64,000 nt of DNA from Caballeronia sordidicola (GTDB lineage Bacteria; Pseudomonadota; Gammaproteobacteria; Burkholderiales; Burkholderiaceae). Positions within the stretch are counted from its first letter, which is position 1, and each line of letters starts with the position of its first letter. The position numbers were made by a program, and so were the translations under genes. The notes under the pieces were generated by a model. The model worked only from the letters and a program-made list of their open reading frames with translations. It made no database searches and was not told the DNA's origin. Location of the stretch: the NCBI RefSeq assembly GCF_001544455.2, contig NZ_FCOC02000016.1, forward strand, positions 62,001 to 126,000, given 5' to 3'. This document shows, one piece after another, positions 15,917 to 24,806 of the stretch.

Positions 15917-18088
15917 TCAGAAGTTCATGGTGGCGACAACTTCGGCGGATCGCGCGGGCCCGAGCAGCCATTGCGTACCGTTATTCGCCGAGGTCACGGC
16001 GTAAGCGCGGTTGGCAAGGTTGCGCAGGTAAAGCGCGACGTTGACCTGCCGCGTGGCTTGCCATTGTGCGGACAGGTCGAAGACCGTGTACGAAGGCACG
16101 TCGACGGAATTGGCATTGTCGCCGTATCGCCGGCCAACGTAGCGCAGGCCCGAACCGATGACCCAGTCCGCTGCGGGCCTGTAGGTCAGCCACAGGTTGG
16201 CCGTCTGCTCCGGGATGTTCAACGGCACGTTGCCGGCGCGCGATACCGCGACGCCGTTCACGGTCTCGTTGAAGTCGTCGTAGCGGGCGCGCAGCAAGGC
16301 CGCATTCGCCTCGATAGAAAATCCCCAGCCGAGCTTGAACGCCCCCGACCATTCAATGCCGCGCGACGATTGTTCGCCAACCTGCTGCTGGATCGCGGGA
16401 TTGATCGGATCCTGGCTCAACAGGTTCTTCTTCACGATCTGATAGAGCGCGAGCGTCCAGAAGCCGCGACCGTTCATGATGTCCTGCTTAACGCCGGCTT
16501 CCAGTTGCTGTCCAGTTGCAAGCTTGAACGCGGTCTGCGCCTGCGACATTGTGATCAACGAACCCACGCTGTCGGCGCCGCGCGTGTATTGTCCGTAGAC
16601 GGACATCGACGGCGTGAGCTGGTAGACAAGTCCGAGACGCCATCCAGCGTTCGACAAGGTCTTGCTGAAAGTGCTGCCATTGCCGAGTTGCTGGCGCCAG
16701 AAATCGACATAGTCATAACGCGCGCCCCCGACCACCGACACACGCGGCGTCAACTCGAAGCGGTCTTCGGCGAAGAGGGCGGCTTGCCGGGTGCGCGTGT
16801 AGAACTCCGGCACGGTCGGGTCGCTGCTCGCGAACACGCCCGGGTCGAAGCTGTCGGCATTGACCAGCGACGAACCATCGAAAGGCGTATTGCTGTCGCG
16901 CTGGAAGGTGATCTGGTTCGCCTCCGCGCCTATGACGAAACGGTTCGCGTGACCCATGGCGTTGCCATCAAAGGTCGCGTCGAGACGATTGCCGATTTGC
17001 CGCTCATGATGAATGATCTCGATGTAGTCGCTGCGCGTAATCTCGCGCGTCGATGGATCGAGCAGATAGCTTTCACTATCGCGATAGTGCCGGTTCGTCG
17101 TCAGATAATAGAGCTGGTCGCGAATCGTAATGCCATCGGTTGCGTGATAGATGCCCGAGAGCCGCGTCGACTGATCCATGTAGGCAATCAGCGGATTGCC
17201 GACGTTGTAGTTCTTGTAGCGCAACGAGGTATCGAGCGCGCCGTCGTTCACCGGCGTACCGAGATAAGTCGCGGGCCGCTGGCGCCCGTAGTCATAGTCG
17301 AGCGTGAAAGACAGGCGCGGCGAAACATCGAGTTTCAACGCGCCGCCAAGCGCGGTCGTGTGTGATTCACCCCGATCCACCCAGCCGTTCGAGCGGTTGT
17401 CGCTGACATAGAAGCGGTAGGAGAGCATGGCGCCGAGCGCGCCCGTGGTATCGAAGGCAACGTGCTTCTGGCCTTCCGTACCAATACCCAATTGCACCGT
17501 CGTTGCATGGTCGCGCTGCGGCTGCTTCGGCACGACATTCACGACGCCGCCTATCGCGCCCTCGCCATACAGCACTGACGCAGGCCCGCGCAATACTTCG
17601 ATTCGATCGACGGACCACGTATCGAAAGGGTAGGTCATGGTGCCCGCGCCCGGGTACAGGCGGGTGCCGTCATAGAGTGTCATGACGGATTCCTGGCCGC
17701 TGAAGCCGCGCACGCTCAACGCCGTGCCGCCATTGCCGGGCGAGCCGTCGCTGACAAATCCGGTCGCGCGCGTGACGGCGTCCGAGACGCTCTGGTCGCC
17801 GCGTTCCGTGATCTGTTTTGCGGTGACGGTCTCCACGCTCGCGGGCGTGTCCAGGCTCGAAAGACCAAGGCGCGAGCCAGTGCGTGTGGGCGTTGCGAGC
17901 GGCGCGGTATCGATGCTGTTCGTGTCGTTCACCACGACAGGCGGCAATGTCGATGTGGTCTCATCGGCAAATACCGGCGACGCACTGAGCACACATAGGA
18001 CCGCGAGCGCGGTTCTCTTCGGACGGCGCGATTGATAACCGCACCGGCTTCTCCGGCTGCTGTGCGCCGAATTCCAGTCTCGTCCCAT
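15917..18088 (-). CDS. btuB: TonB-dependent outer-membrane receptor, probable vitamin B12 receptor
   Basis: This 723-residue receptor has a long N-region and signal peptide ending ASPVFA-DE. A plug domain follows (SVETVTAKQITERGDQSVSDAVTRATGF to VDRIEVLRGPASVLYGEGAIGGVVNVVPK), then a 22-strand-type barrel closing with the terminal aromatic VVATMNF. ATG at 18088 follows GGGGAA at suitable spacing; an upstream GTG (18166) is possible. A cobalamin riboswitch in the leader points to B12, although the barrel resembles siderophore receptors (FhuA/FptA-like). It leads a four-gene uptake operon. Confidence 0.88.
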   Translation of the reverse strand: MGRDWNSAHSSRRSRCGYQSRRPKRTALAVLCVLSASPVFADETTSTLPPVVVNDTNSIDTAPLATPTRTGSRLGLSSLDTPASVETVTAKQITERGDQSVSDAVTRATGFVSDGSPGNGGTALSVRGFSGQESVMTLYDGTRLYPGAGTMTYPFDTWSVDRIEVLRGPASVLYGEGAIGGVVNVVPKQPQRDHATTVQLGIGTEGQKHVAFDTTGALGAMLSYRFYVSDNRSNGWVDRGESHTTALGGALKLDVSPRLSFTLDYDYGRQRPATYLGTPVNDGALDTSLRYKNYNVGNPLIAYMDQSTRLSGIYHATDGITIRDQLYYLTTNRHYRDSESYLLDPSTREITRSDYIEIIHHERQIGNRLDATFDGNAMGHANRFVIGAEANQITFQRDSNTPFDGSSLVNADSFDPGVFASSDPTVPEFYTRTRQAALFAEDRFELTPRVSVVGGARYDYVDFWRQQLGNGSTFSKTLSNAGWRLGLVYQLTPSMSVYGQYTRGADSVGSLITMSQAQTAFKLATGQQLEAGVKQDIMNGRGFWTLALYQIVKKNLLSQDPINPAIQQQVGEQSSRGIEWSGAFKLGWGFSIEANAALLRARYDDFNETVNGVAVSRAGNVPLNIPEQTANLWLTYRPAADWVIGSGLRYVGRRYGDNANSVDVPSYTVFDLSAQWQATRQVNVALYLRNLANRAYAVTSANNGTQWLLGPARSAEVVATMNF

Positions 18089-18329
18089 CTTGTTCCCCGA
18101 AAGCGTATGCGTGTCTCGCCGCGCGAGGCAGCGATGACTTCTGTTGTGTGAGCGCTGACGATTCACGGCATGGCCGCGATCAATCGAATCAAGCTGTTGG
18201 TGTTGCTTTGTCCAAGGGCGGATATCGGCCGCTGGATGGCAAACGCGATTGATCGGGACAACAGGGACTTGCAGGGAAATGGATAACGCTGGCAGCGTCG
18301 GTCATGCGAGGTTCTCCAGGGGTTTCGCG

Positions 18330-18460
18330 CCCCATCAAAATTGGCTGGATTACGACGCCCAGGTCTGACTTCCGACCCCAAAGGGCCAGTCACAGTGGCG
18401 CGACCGCGCCGGATTCTCACCGGCTTCCAAACGTCGTAGCCGCGCATTTTACGTGCGAAA
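18330..18460 (-). ncRNA. cobalamin riboswitch
   Basis: Read on the minus strand, 18384-18427 gives GGAAGCCGGTGAGAATCC, then GGCGCGGTCGCGCCACTG and TGACTGGC. This is the conserved core of AdoCbl riboswitches (the GGAAxxxGGTGxAAxTCC element and the CCACTG segment). It is followed by GGAAGTCAGACCTGGGCG, which fits the B12-box region. It lies about 240 bp upstream of the TonB receptor, where B12 binding would lower expression. The exact ends are approximate; I cannot distinguish transcriptional from translational control. Confidence 0.93.
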
Positions 18461-18622
18461 GTGATCGACGCAAGACAAGTTTCGAAACAAACCAGCGATC
18501 GGACAGTCTCCAGATACGATGTAATATTATTACATTCGTGGTCGGAAGAAACCAGATTATTTCGATGACCAATGGATCTAAGCTCGCAACGCAAGCTTGC
18601 ACAAGTTGCGGCTCACAACTAT

Positions 18623-18645
18623 ATTGGTTGCGAACCGCAACCAAT
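18623..18645. promoter_or_regulatory. candidate MarR operator overlapping the leader of the MarR-GNAT gene
   Basis: ATTGGTTGCG (18623-18632) and CGCAACCAAT (18636-18645) are a perfect 10 bp inverted repeat with a 3 bp spacer. It ends 10 bp before the ATG at 18656. Size and symmetry suit a MarR dimer. Its position over the ribosome-binding region suggests autoregulation and argues for the 18656 start. Confidence 0.6.
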
Positions 18646-18655
18646 TGGGCCGATC

Positions 18656-19630
18656 ATGGACTTTGTCGATATCCCCGCCAAGCCGCGAGAAACCACGATT
18701 CTCGAACTCCGGAATTTCTCCCGAAAACTGGTTCGCGAGCTTGGTTTCATGCGAGCAACGCTGGCCGACAGCGATCTCGCTCCGTCCGCGGTACACGCGA
18801 TCATTGAAATTGGAGCGGCGCCAGGGATAAGCGCCAAAGCCTTGGGCAACATCCTGCGTCTGGATAAATCGAATACGAGCAGGCAGGTAGCCAAGCTGGA
18901 AGCTGGCGCGCTCGTGAGGCGCGAGGTCGCAAAAGACGATGCCCGTTCGTCCGGGTTGTATTTGACGGAGGCAGGGCAGAAGCTCCGGAAAAAAATCGAC
19001 CGGTTTGCGACGGATCAGGTATCCAGCGCGCTCCGGCGCATGGCGCCCTTCGACCAGCAGGCCCTGGTCCGTTCTCTCGCGCTCTACGCCGACGCGCTCG
19101 CGCAGGACAACGCTGCTGAAACGGTGGCCCGAGATATCGCGGAGACGGGGATTCAGGAAGGGTATCGGCCGGGCTGTATTGGTGACATTGCAAGCTTGCA
19201 CGCACGGTTCTATTCGGCGCACTGGAATTTTGGCGTGTTCTTCGAAAAGAAGGTAGCGACAGAGCTTGCGGCGTTTGCCGGTTCATTGCCAGCCAATGGC
19301 AAGGCGCTATGGCTCTACATTGAAAATGATCGCGTTCTCGCTTCGCTGGCAATCGATGGAAACGAAAACACAGGCGTTGCCCATTTGCGATGGTTCATTG
19401 TGGACGATTCGCTGCGCGGTTGCGGCGTCGGGCGGCAACTGATGTCATACGCCATGAACTATGTCGATGAACGATTCAGCGAAACATATCTCTGGACGTT
19501 CAAGGGTCTGGATGCGGCGCGCCATCTTTACGAGTCGTTTGGCTTTCGATTGATCGAAGAAGCCGAAGGAGATCAGTGGGGAAGCAAAGTCGTGGAGCAA
19601 CGGTTCAGTCGCGGTACGGTCTTGCTTTGA
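18656..19630 (+). CDS. MarR-type HTH / GNAT acetyltransferase fusion protein
   Basis: This 324-residue protein has an N-terminal MarR winged helix (about 1-140: SAKALGNILRLDKSNTSRQVAKLEAGALVRREVAKDDARSSGLYLTEAGQKL). A C-terminal GNAT domain (about 160-320) carries the acetyl-CoA loop WFIVDDSLRGCGVGRQLMSYA and ending WTFKGLDAARHLYESFGF. It may couple DNA binding to acetylation of a small molecule or protein. ATG at 18656 is preferred to 18572 because a palindromic operator sits between them. Its gene is divergent from the B12 riboswitch operon, with no evident functional link. The neighbour panE converges. Confidence 0.88.
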   Translation: MDFVDIPAKPRETTILELRNFSRKLVRELGFMRATLADSDLAPSAVHAIIEIGAAPGISAKALGNILRLDKSNTSRQVAKLEAGALVRREVAKDDARSSGLYLTEAGQKLRKKIDRFATDQVSSALRRMAPFDQQALVRSLALYADALAQDNAAETVARDIAETGIQEGYRPGCIGDIASLHARFYSAHWNFGVFFEKKVATELAAFAGSLPANGKALWLYIENDRVLASLAIDGNENTGVAHLRWFIVDDSLRGCGVGRQLMSYAMNYVDERFSETYLWTFKGLDAARHLYESFGFRLIEEAEGDQWGSKVVEQRFSRGTVLL

Positions 19631-19635
19631 TGCGA

Positions 19636-20658
19636 TCAGGTTCGCCTGACGAGGTTTGCGTTCAACTGCCCCACAAGGCCATACAACACGCTCAGGAACG
19701 GCGCTGGAATTCCCGCCTTCGATGCAATCTCACAGGGCGCGCCAAGAATCGCTTCGATCTCCAACTGGCGGCCGGCTTCCACGTCCTGAAGCATCGACGT
19801 CTTGAACGCGCCGAGCTTGCGTGTCAGCGCGTTGCGGGCGTCGGTGGTCATGGTCAGTTCAATCCCGATCGCCTTGCCAATGCGCCGCGCTTCTTCCATG
19901 ACGGCAACCACGAGTTCCTTCGTGAGCGGATCGTCGAGGATCACGTCGCCGGTCGAGCGCGTGATTGCGCTGATCGGATTCATGGTCATGTTGCCCCACA
20001 GCTTGACCCAGATGTCGCGACGAATGTCGTTGGAGGCAACCACGTCAAACCGGGCGCGGCGCAAAAGCTCTATGGCGTTGGCTGCGCGATCAGCGAGCCG
20101 CGCAGACCCGGGCCCGATGATCAGCTCATTGCCGTGGCCTTTCCTGATCACGCCTGGCTCTGCAATCGACGATGAAATATGCACGACGCATCCAGAAGCT
20201 TGCGACGGCGGCAGCACTGCCGATACCGCGCCTGCCGGATCCACCGACTCGAGACGTTGACCCGCGAGCGCGCCGCCAAATTCGTGGAGATACCACCACG
20301 GCACCCCGTTCATGACCGACACGATATGCGTGCCGGGGCCGACCAGCGGCTTCAGCGAAGCGGCGGCTGCGGTCAGGGCGGGTCCTTTCAGGCAGATGAA
20401 CAACAGATCCTGTACGCCCAATGTGTCGGGCAGGTCGGTCGCATGAAGGTCGATCACGTAACGATCGTCGCCATCGATTACCGAAAGGCCATTGCGTTTT
20501 ATGGCGTCCAGATGCGCGCCTCGCGCGAGCAGACTGACCGGCACGCCCGCGCGCGCAAGCCGGGCTGCCACGATACCGCCAATGGCGCCGCCGCCGACTA
20601 CAGTGATCTTCGAATCGTGCCTGGTCAAAACTCCGCCTCCTGAAGCGATCCCTGTCAC
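19636..20658 (-). CDS. 2-dehydropantoate 2-reductase family (PanE/ApbA)
   Basis: This 340-residue protein has an N-terminal NADPH Rossmann domain (ITVVGGGAIGGIVAARLARAG, near residue 20). LFICLKGPALTAAAASLKPLVGPGTHIVSVMNGVPWWYLHEF matches the PanE family. The C-terminal helical domain holds KLWGNMTMNPISAITRSTG, which includes the catalytic-type lysine and asparagine, and ends with EIEAILGAPCEIASKAGIPAPF. It reduces ketopantoate or a similar 2-oxoacid in the cytoplasm. Burkholderiaceae carry several paralogues, so it may not be the pantothenate enzyme itself. A divergent MarR gene lies upstream. Confidence 0.9.
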   Translation of the reverse strand: MTGIASGGGVLTRHDSKITVVGGGAIGGIVAARLARAGVPVSLLARGAHLDAIKRNGLSVIDGDDRYVIDLHATDLPDTLGVQDLLFICLKGPALTAAAASLKPLVGPGTHIVSVMNGVPWWYLHEFGGALAGQRLESVDPAGAVSAVLPPSQASGCVVHISSSIAEPGVIRKGHGNELIIGPGSARLADRAANAIELLRRARFDVVASNDIRRDIWVKLWGNMTMNPISAITRSTGDVILDDPLTKELVVAVMEEARRIGKAIGIELTMTTDARNALTRKLGAFKTSMLQDVEAGRQLEIEAILGAPCEIASKAGIPAPFLSVLYGLVGQLNANLVRRT

Positions 20659-20688
20659 GTTGATCCGGGATTACGCTAAGCTGATGCT

Positions 20689-20702
20689 ATCGATTAATTG
20701 AT
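20689..20702. promoter_or_regulatory. near-perfect palindrome between panE-like gene and MarR gene
   Basis: ATCGATTAATTGAT is palindromic except for one pair (G/T at positions 4 and 11). It lies in the 113 bp region between the divergent genes, next to GATGC-(8 nt)-GCATC (20700-20717). AT-rich palindromes of this size are typical MarR sites; assignment is inference. Confidence 0.4.
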
Positions 20703-20771
20703 GCGTGCGCAAGCATCGGAAATCCAATACATGTGCGTTGCCATAAAAAGGGCGGATGCCGGAGGAAAGGA

Positions 20772-21224
20772 ATGAACGATACGATCATGATTCAAAGCCT
20801 GTTTACCTATCGGTTGCATGTGCTTAAGAAACAGACCGACAAGGCCATGAACGGGGCTTTCAGCAACGGCATCTCGTTGACGTTGACCGAAGCCCGCGTC
20901 TTGCTGAGCGTGGGTTCGTTTGGCGCGCTTTCTGTATCCGATCTTGGACGGGCATCGAATCTGGACCGCAGTCAGGCCAGCCGCGCAACTGACATTCTTG
21001 AGAAGAAAGGACTGGTGCAAAAGACGTCGAACGCAACCGATGGCCGCGGTGTTGTCGTTACGCTGACCACGAAGGGCAAGCGAACCTATGCACGTGCCGC
21101 CGTCATTGCGAAAACGCAAAACGACGAGATCCTGGCGGCGCTGCTGCCCGCCGAACGCAAAGCGATCCATTCAATGCTCGCAAGACTTGTCGATGCGCAA
21201 TGCGCCGAAGAGGCAGTCGAATGA
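20772..21224 (+). CDS. MarR-family transcriptional regulator
   Basis: This 150-residue winged-helix regulator has the core LTLTEARVLLSVGSFGALSVSDLGRASNLDRSQASRATDILEKKGLVQKTSNATDGRGVVVTLTTKGKRTYARA, including the DNA-binding helix and the beta wing (DGRG). ATG at 20772 follows the strong site GGAGGAAAGG; the open frame runs 13 codons upstream. It probably regulates the divergent panE-like gene and itself through palindromes in the shared region. The ligand is unknown. Confidence 0.93.
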   Translation: MNDTIMIQSLFTYRLHVLKKQTDKAMNGAFSNGISLTLTEARVLLSVGSFGALSVSDLGRASNLDRSQASRATDILEKKGLVQKTSNATDGRGVVVTLTTKGKRTYARAAVIAKTQNDEILAALLPAERKAIHSMLARLVDAQCAEEAVE

Positions 21225-21441
21225 AGTTCAATGCTTGCTTTCATTAATTTCAAAGTACGTACACATTCTCCTGACCTTAAGCTCTTGTCTGGCGCGTGAA
21301 CTTTACGGTCATGCACGCGTTCGCTATAAACAGGAATCCGCCAGGAGATTGAACAGCGGGGCTTTGCGCTGCGAAGTCACATCACCGTCACTGAGCGCTG
21401 GCAATAATCCGTAAGAATTAAAACACCTTACGGGAAACTAC

Positions 21442-22848
21442 ATGAAATACGAACGAAAGCATAAAAAGCTGCCTTTCCCGCTCGGACGCGTCGCCGCAAC
21501 AATGGCTCTTCTCGGCTTGAGCGTGCTTGCGGGCTGCAACGGCAACGACGACAACGCTAACCCGCCGTCGGTGACGGCTTTTTCAACGCTGGACGGCAAG
21601 CAGCCGCTCGTTATCGGGCATCGTGGATTGCCGGGTTTGCGGCCTGAAGAAACGCAACCGTCCTATGAACTTGCAGCCGATAACGGCGCGGACGCGCTGG
21701 AAGAAGACTTGCACCTGTCGAAGGATTGCGTGCTGGTTGCACGTCATAATCCCTGGCTCTCCGACAACACCAACATTGCCGATGTCGCCAGGACCAATGC
21801 GTCGGTGGCGGCCCGCAAACGCGTGGTCCCAGGCGTGTTGGTCAACGTCAAATGGGCGACAACGCCTACCTCGGGGCCTTCGCAATATCTAACCGACCTC
21901 ACGAATCCCGCTGACCCGAAGTCGGTGCTCAAGTCCCTGATCGTGGATGGCGAAGATCACACGAACGACTGGTCCGTCACCGATTTCACCGCGCAGGAAC
22001 TGACCACGCTGATTGGCGGCACGACCTTCGACGCCGCCAGCGAGCGTCCCACCGAATTCAACGGCAAGTATCCGGTGCTGACGTTTCAGCAGATCATCGA
22101 TATCGCCAAGGCAAAGAGCGCGTCGACCGGGCGGCCGATCTCCGTGTATCCGGAAACCAAGAATCCGACCTGGAACAACGCGCAGGCAATCGCGAACGGG
22201 TGTGGCGCGCCGGGCAGTCATCCGTTGGAAGACGCGTTGATCAAGATCCTCAACGACAACGGCCTGAACACCCGGACGGCCCCCATTTTCGTGCAGAGCT
22301 TCGAGCCGGGCAGCCTGAAATACATGCGCAGCCACGGCCTGAATACGAAGGTCGTGCAACTGATCGATGGCTTCGACACCGACTACAAGACGGGCGCGGT
22401 CATCTACAACGAGATCACCGACAGCCGTCCGTTCGACTGGACCGTGGCCGGCGATCCGCGCTGGTTCGACGTCATGCTCACGCCCGCGGGTCTTGCCGAG
22501 ATCAAAACTTATGCCGACGGAATCGGCCCCTGGAAGCCGCAGATCGTGCCGCTGAAAATCACGCCGTTTCCCGCGACGAATCCGGATGGCACGCCGTTCA
22601 CCGGGTCGACAACGGCAGCGACCACGCAGCCTGCCACGACTGTGATCAGCGACGCGCACAAGGCCGGTTTGTTCGTTCATATCTTCACGTTCCGCAACGA
22701 GAAAAAGTATCTGGCGGCCGATTATCAAGGCGACCCGAGCGCGGAATATCTGAAGTTCTACAGGCTGGGCGTGGACGGCGTGTTCTCCGACTTCGCGAAT
22801 ACCGGCGTGGCTGCGCGCGCGGCCTATTTGAAGGAACTCGGCCGTTGA
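21442..22848 (+). CDS. glycerophosphodiester phosphodiesterase, lipoprotein form
   Basis: This 468-residue enzyme starts with a lipoprotein signal: a hydrophobic stretch, then SVLAGC at about residues 27-32, so Cys32 would be lipidated. The GDPD catalytic segments follow: VIGHRGLPGLRPEETQPSYELAADNGADALEEDLHLS and VLVARHN. Metal and catalytic residues are the HR pair, the two glutamates and the second histidine. It cleaves glycerophosphodiesters to glycerol-3-phosphate and alcohol in the periplasm. Its length fits the long GlpQ-like forms with an inserted region. It stands alone; a GC-rich hairpin follows the stop. Confidence 0.92.
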   Translation: MKYERKHKKLPFPLGRVAATMALLGLSVLAGCNGNDDNANPPSVTAFSTLDGKQPLVIGHRGLPGLRPEETQPSYELAADNGADALEEDLHLSKDCVLVARHNPWLSDNTNIADVARTNASVAARKRVVPGVLVNVKWATTPTSGPSQYLTDLTNPADPKSVLKSLIVDGEDHTNDWSVTDFTAQELTTLIGGTTFDAASERPTEFNGKYPVLTFQQIIDIAKAKSASTGRPISVYPETKNPTWNNAQAIANGCGAPGSHPLEDALIKILNDNGLNTRTAPIFVQSFEPGSLKYMRSHGLNTKVVQLIDGFDTDYKTGAVIYNEITDSRPFDWTVAGDPRWFDVMLTPAGLAEIKTYADGIGPWKPQIVPLKITPFPATNPDGTPFTGSTTAATTQPATTVISDAHKAGLFVHIFTFRNEKKYLAADYQGDPSAEYLKFYRLGVDGVFSDFANTGVAARAAYLKELGR

Positions 22849-22859
22849 GCGTTCTGCGT

Positions 22860-22884
22860 GCGGCGGTCGATTACTGGCCGCCGC
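22860..22884 (+). terminator. hairpin after the GDPD gene, possible terminator
   Basis: GCGGCGG (22860-22866) pairs with CCGCCGC (22878-22884), with TC/GG wobble inside and a 7 nt loop, 11 bases after the stop. It is followed by GGTTCTTGTTG, a broken T-run. Confidence 0.45.
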
Positions 22885-22959
22885 GGTTCTTGTTGGGAAG
22901 TCACATTGAATCCGGTTATCGCGCTTTACACGCGAATTCCCGAATCCGTTAATACGCTT

Positions 22960-23721
22960 TCAAGGTAGCGTGCGCAGCCATTCGGCGATTGCGCTCGCGG
23001 TCCATGCGGGATCGTCGTGAGGCAGATCGTGGCCAGCCCACGCGTGCTGCTTGTGTTCGGCCCGCCATTGCTGCGCGATTCGATCCGAACAGACTGCCTT
23101 GACGAGATGATCGGCCTTGGATGACAGCAGCAGTGTTGGACACTCAGGCGCGCGTTCGCCGGCTCGAAAGCGCGCCGCCGCCCAAAGCTGGCGCAACGCG
23201 TTTTTCGCGCTCACCGGCGCGACGCGGCGGATCGTGCTCCACATGGCGAGGTCGTCGTCGAAGGTATCCGTGCGATTGCACGTGACGCCGTGGATGATGC
23301 CTTCGCATCGAAGCGGATCGTTCCACAATGCAGCCGCGCGCATCAACTGCGGCCACGCGGCGAGCTGCAGGCGCTCATGCATGGCCGCAAACGGCCGCAT
23401 GCTCGTGTTGATCAGCACGAGCCTTTCTATATCCTGCGCATGACGCTGCGCCCAGTCGGTTGCGACCATGCCGCCGAGCGACATGGCGAGCAACCGGTAT
23501 GGCGGTTTCAATCCGGCCGCCTTCGCGCGAGAACGGACGAAAGCGGTCATGCCGGACACGTTCAGCGGCGCGGCCGACGCGTTTTCGCGGCCATTTCCAG
23601 GCAAGTCGAGCAACGTGACCTGGTCGCCGGATAACGCTGCTTCAACGCGAAGATGCTCCACGAACCTGCCCCAATGGCGCCCCTCGCGCGTCAGTCCGCG
23701 CAGCAGGATCCAGGCGCTCAT
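22960..23721 (-). CDS. alpha/beta hydrolase
   Basis: This 253-residue alpha/beta-fold hydrolase has VTLLDLPGNGRE (oxyanion-type loop), the nucleophile elbow LLAMSLGGMVA, and late residues LLLSSKADHLV (acid) and HAWAGHDLPHDDP (histidine). The elbow reads A-M-S-L-G, with Ala replacing the first Gly of G-x-S-x-G, an allowed variation. ATG at 23721 overlaps the stop of the M14 peptidase gene (ATGA), so the two are translationally coupled. The longer open frame lies inside that gene. The substrate is unknown; an ester or amide made or released by the M14 enzyme is a guess. Confidence 0.88.
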   Translation of the reverse strand: MSAWILLRGLTREGRHWGRFVEHLRVEAALSGDQVTLLDLPGNGRENASAAPLNVSGMTAFVRSRAKAAGLKPPYRLLAMSLGGMVATDWAQRHAQDIERLVLINTSMRPFAAMHERLQLAAWPQLMRAAALWNDPLRCEGIIHGVTCNRTDTFDDDLAMWSTIRRVAPVSAKNALRQLWAAARFRAGERAPECPTLLLSSKADHLVKAVCSDRIAQQWRAEHKQHAWAGHDLPHDDPAWTASAIAEWLRTLP

Positions 23722-24752
23722 CGCGACGACTTGCGTTGCCAGTGTTCCATCGCGCGCTCGAGGATCGGCGCGCGGGCGTCGCCCTTCGGCATCCATCGGT
23801 TTGAGGCAAACGCAGCGCGCGTCAGGAAATCGAAGAAATTCGCGTGACGGCGCAGCACGCGTTCCACGCGGTGCGCCTTGACGGGATTGAACATGCCGAG
23901 ACGCGAGAAAAGCTGGCGCGGGTTTTTCCGGATCCAGCGCCATGAGCCGAGTTCCAGCGTCATCGGCAGGAAAACGTTGGGCGGCGGCGTCTGGTCATAT
24001 GCGCAGTCCCACAAGTCTCCGTGAAGCAGATATTGATGACTCTGCGGCTCGAACGCGTAACCGTGATGCGGATAAGCCTGCTCGAACATGACCTTGAGCT
24101 GGTACATCTCAGGAAGATGCGGCATTTGCCGTTGCGTGCGCGCGTACGGAAACCAGATGCTGTCGTCCCAGCCGTAGCCCGAATGGCAATCGAGCGCGAA
24201 GCTGAGCGGGCGGCTCAATAATTCTTCCTTGACGACCCGAAGCAACGCCTCGCTTTCGACTTCGAGCGCTTGGTTTCGCGCTCCGCGATACCACGGCAGC
24301 CACGAACCAATCCGCTGTCCGCCCGCAAGAAAAGGCACGCGGCCCTCGGCGTTTTGCGGCGCATTGCGCATCAGGTCGACGCCGTTCGGATTCGAACGCG
24401 TGTTCGCCCACATGCCGCCCGGGTTCACGATAGGCATGAAGACGAGCCGCACTGACTGCAGTTGCTGATTCAGCAGTTCATCCCATTCGAGACGCCGCAG
24501 CAACGCGCGCATATAGTCCAGAATCAGTTGCGTGCCAATGCGCTCCAGTCCATGCACGCCGCCGAAGAAACCGATGGCCGGCGCTTGCGGATCATCCGAG
24601 CCAATGGTTGCGGTCAGGATGGGGAAGGTGCGCGCGCCCGCATGCACCTCGCCGACCGTGTGCATGTGCAGGCGCTTTGCGCCCGCGGTCAGGATCGCCT
24701 TGAGATCGTCAAGCTCCGAAAAGCTGTCGGACGCCACGCGTAAAGTGCTCAT
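23718..24752 (-). CDS. M14-family zinc carboxypeptidase-like protein
   Basis: This 344-residue metallopeptidase-like protein has FFGGVHGLERIGTQLI (the H-x2-E zinc pair near residues 69-72), VNPGGMWANTRSNPNGVDLMRN (the substrate-binding Asn-Arg type motif), FALDCHSG (third zinc ligand His) and LELGSW (the catalytic glutamate position). No signal peptide is seen, so it is likely cytoplasmic. The family removes C-terminal residues or deacylates amino acids (compare succinylglutamate desuccinylase). It leads a two-gene unit with the overlapping alpha/beta hydrolase. The physiological substrate is unknown. Confidence 0.88.
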   Translation of the reverse strand: MSTLRVASDSFSELDDLKAILTAGAKRLHMHTVGEVHAGARTFPILTATIGSDDPQAPAIGFFGGVHGLERIGTQLILDYMRALLRRLEWDELLNQQLQSVRLVFMPIVNPGGMWANTRSNPNGVDLMRNAPQNAEGRVPFLAGGQRIGSWLPWYRGARNQALEVESEALLRVVKEELLSRPLSFALDCHSGYGWDDSIWFPYARTQRQMPHLPEMYQLKVMFEQAYPHHGYAFEPQSHQYLLHGDLWDCAYDQTPPPNVFLPMTLELGSWRWIRKNPRQLFSRLGMFNPVKAHRVERVLRRHANFFDFLTRAAFASNRWMPKGDARAPILERAMEHWQRKSSR

Positions 24753-24806
24753 GCCACGCCCTGTTGATTTGATTACGGCGGCAGCTTCATGCCGCCGTTC
24801 TGGCGC

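Noticed and set aside
18572..18655. Longer start for the MarR-GNAT gene
   Set aside because: It would put the perfect palindrome inside the coding region, and the added residues (LSSQRKLAQVAAHNYIG) show no family similarity.
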